Below are positions 6,009-10,715 of a stretch of 10,715 nt of DNA, piece after piece (within the stretch, counting starts at the first letter, position 1; each line of letters begins with the position of its first letter). A program made the position numbers and the translations under genes. The notes beneath the pieces were generated by a model. The model was given only the letters and a program-made list of their open reading frames with translations. It had not been told where the DNA came from and made no database searches. Location: assembly GCA_038254525.1 (NCBI GenBank), contig JBBSGC010000066.1, positions 1 through 10,715 of the forward strand, given 5' to 3'. Origin of the DNA: JBBSGC01 sp038254525. Its GTDB lineage: Bacteria > Actinomycetota > Actinomycetes > Propionibacteriales > Nocardioidaceae.

Positions 6009-7398
6009 TCCAACGGGATGGGGAGCGGGATGGGCTGAGCGGAGCTTCCCGGCCGGCAGCGGTGCGGGCGGCCGCTTCGCGAAGCATGCAGACCACGTCG
6101 CTCACGCGCTCCAGGGGCAGGGTGAACGGCAAGCGGAACCAGCGGTCCGCGGTGCCGTCGACGGTGAAGCGCGGTCCGGGGGTCAGCCGCAGGCCGGCGT
6201 CGAGGGCGTGCGCGGCAAGTCGGGTGGCGCCGGGCTGCGGGAGCTCGACCCAGAGCACCATCCCGGCGTCCGGCCGGCTGCAGCGCCAGGTCGGAAGCTC
6301 GCGAGCGAGGGCCTGCAGCAGGGCGTCGCGCGAACGGCGCAGGAGCGCCCGGCGCTCGGGGAGGATGTCGTCCGCGCGGCGCAGCAGCCAGGCTGCGACC
6401 AGCTGCTCGAGCACGGGGCTGGCCAGGTCCTGCCCGGCCCGCGCTTGGGCTAGGCGGGCCAGCACCTCGGGGTCGGCGCGCACCCAGCCGACCCGCAACC
6501 CAGCCCAGAACGCCTTGCTCATCGAGCCCAGCGTGACCACCCGCGGGTCAAGCGCACCGAGCGGCGGCGGCGTCGGCCCGTCCAGGACCAGGTCGGTGAA
6601 CGTCTCGTCCACCGCGATCACGGCTCCATCGACGGCCCGGATGAGCTCCTCGCGCTGAGCGGTGCTGGCCAGGAGTCCCGTCGGGTTCTGCCCGTCGGGT
6701 GTTACGTGGACCAGCCCGACCGAGGCGGGTGCCGGCAGCTCCCAGCCGCGGGCGGAGACCGGCAGCGCAACGGTGGGCAGGCGATGCGCCGCGACGGCGT
6801 CCAGAACCGCCGGGTAGGTGGGCTGCTCCACCAGTACGCGACGTCGGGCGCCGACCAGAGCTCGGAGAACGAGGTCCCAACCCTGCAAGGCCCCTGCGGT
6901 CACGAGAACCTGCTCGGCTGTGGTAGGGAGCCCGCGCGCGCTCAGGTGGTCCGCCACCGCGGCCCGCATCTCCGGTATCCCCAGCGGGTGCAGCCCATGG
7001 CCGGCGATCAGGGGCCGCAGGGCCCACCCCGCCGCCTGCACGGCGTCGAGGATCAACGCAGGCGCCGGCAGAGCGGCCACCGTCAGGTCGAGGACGTCGG
7101 GGCGGTCACCAGGCCCTGCATCCGGCCGGACCGGCACCGCAGCGGGCAGCGCGACCCGACTGCCGGCTCCGCGATCGCTGCGCAGATATCCCTCGGCCCG
7201 AAGCACGTCGTAGGCGGCGCTGACCGTGGTGCGGCTCAGCGACAGCGCGTCGGCCAGCGCCCGCTCCGACGGGACCCGGGCGCCGAGCGGCAGCCGGCCG
7301 TCGAGCGCCAGGCCGCGCAGCCCGTCGGCCACGGCAAGATATGCCGGTCCCGCGCCCATCCAGGGACCCAGCAGCTCCGCCACCCGCCCAGGCAGCAC
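6001..7398 (-). CDS. MocR-type regulator: GntR DNA-binding domain fused to a PLP aminotransferase fold
   Basis: With the GTG at 7398 the product is 465 residues. An N-terminal GntR winged helix (about 14-82; PSERALADALSLSRTTVSAAY then AEGYLRS) is joined by a linker to a fold-type I aminotransferase domain (about 105-440). PLP contacts expected of the fold are visible: N238 in QNPTG, D264 in AVDET, Schiff-base K295 in SMSKAFWAGLR, and R422 in WFRLPF. MocR proteins use PLP or an amino compound as effector and usually act on a neighbouring gene. It is divergent from a YczE-like membrane gene, the known YczR/YczE pairing, so that gene is its likely target and it may repress itself. A TTG at 7440 would add 14 residues. 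I prefer 7398 because homology in this family starts near VAELLGPW and GAGG lies 10 nt upstream. Confidence 0.9.
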   Translation of the reverse strand: MLPGRVAELLGPWMGAGPAYLAVADGLRGLALDGRLPLGARVPSERALADALSLSRTTVSAAYDVLRAEGYLRSDRGAGSRVALPAAVPVRPDAGPGDRPDVLDLTVAALPAPALILDAVQAAGWALRPLIAGHGLHPLGIPEMRAAVADHLSARGLPTTAEQVLVTAGALQGWDLVLRALVGARRRVLVEQPTYPAVLDAVAAHRLPTVALPVSARGWELPAPASVGLVHVTPDGQNPTGLLASTAQREELIRAVDGAVIAVDETFTDLVLDGPTPPPLGALDPRVVTLGSMSKAFWAGLRVGWVRADPEVLARLAQARAGQDLASPVLEQLVAAWLLRRADDILPERRALLRRSRDALLQALARELPTWRCSRPDAGMVLWVELPQPGATRLAAHALDAGLRLTPGPRFTVDGTADRWFRLPFTLPLERVSDVVCMLREAAARTAAGREAPLSPSRSPSRWTA

Positions 7399-7417
7399 CA
7401 GACCAGCACCTCGCTTT

Positions 7418-7431
7418 TGGCTATGTTGCCA
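7418..7431. promoter_or_regulatory. Candidate operator and promoter between mocR-like and yczE-like genes
   Basis: TGGC-TATGTT-GCCA is a perfect 4-6-4 palindrome in the 61-bp gap between the two divergent starts. Its centre TATGTT is also a plausible -10 hexamer for the membrane gene (4 of 6 matches to TATAAT, TAnnnT form), with about 32 nt to the GTG at 7460. A regulator bound here would cover the promoter. A related arm, GGCCAA, follows at 7435-7440. Binding is inferred. Confidence 0.4.
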
Positions 7432-7459
7432 CCAGGCCAAGTCTGCCAGAGTTCTCCCC

Positions 7460-8106
7460 GTGCTGCTGCTCGCCTCGGTGCCGGCTACCCGCCGCCCTGC
7501 CCGCTTCGGCCTGCTGCTGGCCGGGCTGGTGCTCTACGGCGTCAGCGACGGTCTGCTGGTGCTGGCCGGTCTTGGTCTCGACCCGTGGGACGTGCTGCAC
7601 CAGGGGCTGTCCCGCACGGTGGGCCTGCAGGTGGGCACCTGGGCCATCATCGTGGGCGCCCTGGTGCTGCTGGCCTGGTTCCCGCTGCGACAGCGCCCGG
7701 GCCTCGGGACGGTCTGCAACGTGCTGGTCATCGGTCTGGTCATCAACCTGACGCTGGCCACAGTTCCGGCGCCGCACACGGTGGCGGTCCAGGTGGTTGT
7801 GCTCGTCGGTGCCGTCGCGCTGAACGGGGTCGCCACCGGCGCCTACATCGGAGCCGGGCTCGGTCCCGGCCCCCGGGACGGCCTCAGCACGGGCATCGCC
7901 GCCCGGGGGCTGTCCCTGCGCCTGGTGCGCACGGCGATCGAGATCAGCGTGCTGGTCCTGGGTTGGCTGCTCGGTGGCACCGTCGGAGTTGGAACCCTGC
8001 TGTACGCACTGGCGATCGGCCCGATCACCCACGTGACGATCCCGGCCTTCCGCCTGCCCGAGCGTCCCAGGGACACCGGCCACGACCAGCGGTCCGGCTC
8101 GAGAAC

Positions 8107-8110
<4 letters not shown>
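7460..8110 (+). CDS. YczE/YitT-like integral membrane protein
   Basis: The product is 216 residues from the GTG at 7460 (or 210 from the GTG at 7478). Hydrophobic spans near 17-37, 58-76, 84-103, 108-130, 157-173 and 177-196 suggest six membrane helices, ending in a charged cytoplasmic-type tail. Two similar blocks are visible: GLGLDPWDVLHQGLS (37-51) with GLGTVCNVLVIGL (81-93), and GLGPGPRDGLSTGIA (133-147) with GVGTLLYALAIGP (176-188). This internal duplication is characteristic of the YczE/YitT family, whose transported substrate or function is not established. Divergence from a MocR regulator matches the known YczR/YczE pairing and suggests control by that regulator. The start is uncertain: there is no strong Shine-Dalgarno. 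The stop TAG (8108-8110) overlaps the purA stop on the other strand. Confidence 0.85.
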
Positions 8111-9390
<1,280 letters not shown>

Positions 9391-9395
9391 CACGT

Positions 9396-9403
9396 CCACC
9401 TCT
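9396..9403 (-). promoter_or_regulatory. Ribosome binding site of purA
   Basis: On the minus strand AGAGGTGG is followed by 5 nt and the ATG at 9390. It decides that ATG against the GTG at 9399, which overlaps this site. Confidence 0.8.
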
Positions 9404-9420
9404 CGGGGGCGGTTCGGGAC

Positions 9421-9462
9421 TTCGGAGGTTCCGGCGGGTTCGGGTTCGGAGGTTCCGGCGGG
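9421..9462. repeat. 18-bp direct repeat in the purA leader
   Basis: TTCGGAGGTTCCGGCGGG occurs exactly at 9421-9438 and 9445-9462, separated by TTCGGG. Each copy contains the small inverted repeat CGGA-GGT-TCCG. On the purA mRNA each copy reads ...GGAACCTCCGAA, and ACCTC there is complementary to GAGGT of the purA ribosome binding site. The 131-bp gap between purA and the lipid kinase holds little else besides the two promoters. Confidence 0.85.
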
Positions 9463-9484
9463 ACCGGGCGATGCGTGCGGAGAC

Positions 9485-9490
9485 AGGGTA
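9485..9490 (-). promoter_or_regulatory. Candidate -10 element of purA
   Basis: TACCCT on the minus strand fits TAnnnT. Transcription from it would give a leader of roughly 85-90 nt carrying both 18-bp repeats and the Shine-Dalgarno. No clear -35 is seen; other positions are possible. Confidence 0.3.
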
Positions 9491-9508
9491 GCGAAGCGGC
9501 ACGACCAC

Positions 9509-9514
9509 TAGGGT
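9509..9514 (+). promoter_or_regulatory. -10 element of the lipid kinase gene (leaderless layout)
   Basis: TAGGGT, a TAnnnT hexamer, is followed by exactly 7 nt and the GTG at 9522. No Shine-Dalgarno precedes this GTG, so a leaderless mRNA is likely. No clear -35 is seen. Confidence 0.5.
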
Positions 9515-9521
9515 CGCCGTC

Positions 9522-10409
9522 GTGGAAGCCCGACTGGTGATCACCAACGCTGCGGCCGGTAGTGCCGAGCAGTCAGCCGTTGACGCGGCGCTGGCGGTGC
9601 TCCGCGAGGACGGCCCGCTCGACGTGCTGGCCAGCGGCGGCGCCGACGACCTCGACGAAGCGCTGGCGTCGCGCGGAGGGGGCGCCTCGACATCCGTGGT
9701 GGTCGCCGCCGGGGGCGATGGCAGCCTGCATGCGCTCGTCGACGCGCTCCACCGGCGCGGCGAGCTGTCCACCACGACCGTCGGCTTGATCCCGCTCGGC
9801 ACCGGCAATGACTTCGCCCGCGGGGTCGGTGTCTCGTTGGACCCCGTGGAGGCCGCCCATCAGCTCGTCGCCGCACGTCCACACCAGCTGGACCTGCTGG
9901 TCGACGCCGGCGGCGGCGTCGTCGTCAACGCGGTGCACGTGGGACTCGGCGCCGAGGCGGGTCGCCAGGCATCGGTGTGGAAGCACCGGCTCGGCAAGGC
10001 CGGCTACCTGGTCGGGGCGGTCAAGGCTGGGCTGACCACCCCGGGCTTGAATCTCGCGGTCACCGTCGACGGCGCCACCCTGCCGTACAGCTCAGCCGTC
10101 GTCCAGGTGGCGGTCAGCAACGGGCCGTACGTCGGCGGCGGTACCGCCTTGGCGCCGGGTGCAGAGCCGGCTGATGGTGCGGCCGACGTCGTCGTCTCCT
10201 ACGCCGACGCACCGCTGGCCCGGCTCGGCTACGCGCTCCGCCTGCGCAGGGGCGAGCACCCCCGGCGCGATGACGTGGTCACCACGCGCGGGCGACGCGT
10301 CGACATCCGGGGTGACGAGTTCTGGACCAACACCGACGGCGAGCTGGCCGGCCCGCGGCACCAGCAGTCGTGGGAGCTCGTGCCGAACGCGTGGTCGTTC
10401 TTGCGCTGA
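9522..10409 (+). CDS. Diacylglycerol kinase family lipid kinase (DagK/YegS/LCB5 type)
   Basis: Enzymes of this family phosphorylate diacylglycerol or a related lipid with ATP at the inner face of the membrane, returning it to phospholipid synthesis. The 295-residue product is a typical length. It starts with the usual beta strand (ARLVITNAAAGSA), then carries the nucleotide-binding AAGGDGSLHALV (62-73) and LIPLGTGNDFARG (89-101), the defining DAGK catalytic motifs. The C-terminal beta-sandwich ends with NTDGEL (270-275), where D272/E274 match the late acidic catalytic position. No membrane helix is seen, as expected for a peripheral enzyme. The exact lipid cannot be told from sequence. The GTG at 9522 is chosen because it gives the normal N-terminus and follows a -10 element by 7 nt. 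It is divergent from purA; no functional link between them is evident. Confidence 0.92.
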   Translation: MEARLVITNAAAGSAEQSAVDAALAVLREDGPLDVLASGGADDLDEALASRGGGASTSVVVAAGGDGSLHALVDALHRRGELSTTTVGLIPLGTGNDFARGVGVSLDPVEAAHQLVAARPHQLDLLVDAGGGVVVNAVHVGLGAEAGRQASVWKHRLGKAGYLVGAVKAGLTTPGLNLAVTVDGATLPYSSAVVQVAVSNGPYVGGGTALAPGAEPADGAADVVVSYADAPLARLGYALRLRRGEHPRRDDVVTTRGRRVDIRGDEFWTNTDGELAGPRHQQSWELVPNAWSFLR

Positions 10410-10426
10410 CGGCACCAGACTCATGG

Positions 10427-10474
10427 GCAGACAACGGTGCAGGCGACGGTGCAGGCAACGGTGCAGGCGACGGA
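10427..10474. repeat. 12-bp tandem repeat, four copies
   Basis: Copies are GCAGACAACGGT (10427-10438), GCAGGCGACGGT (10439-10450), GCAGGCAACGGT (10451-10462) and GCAGGCGACGGA (10463-10474). They alternate between AACGGT and GACGGT endings, so a 24-bp higher-order unit is possible. It starts 17 bp after the lipid kinase stop codon, in non-coding DNA. Confidence 0.85.
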
Positions 10475-10692
10475 TTCCGCAGCTCAGCGGGCCTTCGGCT
10501 GCTGGGCAGGTTGGGCGCGGCGGCCGACTGCTAACCCAAATCAGCCAGGAGTGAGCGCGGAACCGCACTCTCGCGGCCGACTGCGGATTCCGCACTGCAT
10601 GGCGTTTGTGCCGGTCCGTCCCCGCCGGTCTGGAAAGCCGTGACGGATGCAGCGAACGCATGCCACAATGCACTCGCGCGGCCGCGGATCCG
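10475..10692. repeat. Non-coding end region with interspersed direct and inverted repeats
   Basis: The 306 bases after the lipid kinase contain no convincing gene. Besides the tandem repeat there are: an exact 12-bp direct repeat GCGGCCGACTGC (10520-10531, 10573-10584); GCACTCTCGCGGCCG (10565-10579) recurring with one change at 10670-10684; and palindromes GCGGAACCGC (10557-10566), GCGGATTCCGC (10583-10593) and CGGATCCG (10685-10692), with CGGATTCCG just before at 10471-10479. Short open frames here follow from repeat periods divisible by three and are not called. Confidence 0.6.
10640..10669 (+). promoter_or_regulatory. Candidate promoter for a gene beyond the window
   Basis: TG-C-CACAAT (10661-10669) resembles an extended -10 element (CACAAT at 10664-10669, 4 of 6 to TATAAT). 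GTGACG (10640-10645, 4 of 6 to TTGACA) lies 18 bp upstream. It precedes a good Shine-Dalgarno at the window end. Confidence 0.35.
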
Positions 10693-10702
10693 GAATCGAG
10701 GC

Positions 10703-10708
10703 AGGGGA
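10703..10708 (+). promoter_or_regulatory. Ribosome binding site of a gene starting at or just past the window end
   Basis: AGGGGA ends 7 nt before the last base of the window, the right distance for a start codon at about 10716. The gene itself is not visible. Confidence 0.45.
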
Positions 10709-10715
10709 CGATTCC

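Noticed and set aside
7226..7459. N-terminal extension of the YczE-like protein
   Set aside because: It would overlap the coding sequence of the divergent MocR gene; the membrane protein's similarity to its family begins at about the GTG at 7460.
9391..9490. Purine riboswitch upstream of purA
   Set aside because: The leader shows a duplicated element but none of the conserved core of known purine riboswitches that I could recognise.
10437..10643. 68-codon open frame starting in the 12-bp repeat (QATV copies)
   Set aside because: The open frame follows from a repeat length divisible by three. There is no Shine-Dalgarno or family resemblance.
10427..10692. CRISPR array
   Set aside because: The repeats are 12 bp, contiguous or irregularly placed, without unique spacers of even length and without cas genes.

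Overview
This is a high-GC stretch of chromosome from an actinobacterium. The supporting signs are GTG starts, strong G/C bias at third codon positions, a DUF222-HNH protein of the mycobacterial 13E12-repeat type, PurB and PurA sequences that follow the actinobacterial pattern, and -10 elements of the TAnnnT kind placed 7-8 nt before start codons (leaderless transcripts). Genus or family cannot be fixed from the sequence. I see no rRNA, tRNA, CRISPR array, insertion sequence or phage module.

Layout. 1-1933: a DUF222-HNH endonuclease-like gene whose start codon lies inside a near-consensus LexA (SOS) box, followed by a small conserved hypothetical gene. 1953-4658 (minus strand): purD then purB, 36 bp apart, a two-gene purine operon. 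4659-4850: a divergent intergenic region filled with two blocks of short tandem repeats. 4851-5972 (plus): a solitary ParA/MinD-like ATPase with a proline-rich N-terminus, a tandem 5-residue repeat and an unusual P-loop. 6001-7460: a MocR-type (GntR + aminotransferase fold) regulator on the minus strand, divergent from a YczE/YitT-like membrane protein (7460-8110) with a small palindrome between them. 8107-9390 (minus): purA, converging on the membrane-protein gene so that the four bases CTAG form both stop codons. 9522-10409 (plus): a diacylglycerol-kinase-family lipid kinase. 10410-10715: no complete gene, but a 4 x 12 bp tandem repeat, several short palindromes, and a promoter plus ribosome binding site that point to a gene starting just past the window end.

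How the genes work together. PurD acts in de novo IMP synthesis, PurB acts both in that pathway and in AMP formation, and PurA makes the adenylosuccinate that PurB cleaves, so three purine enzymes lie in two transcription units about 3.5 kb apart. MocR and the YczE-like protein are a known type of divergent regulator/target pair. The HNH gene is probably DNA-damage inducible. The ParA-like ATPase has no visible ParB partner or secretion genes nearby. Most of the window is ordinary chromosomal housekeeping. The notable parts are the SOS-controlled HNH gene, the repeat-filled intergenic regions, the odd ATPase and the MocR/YczE pair.
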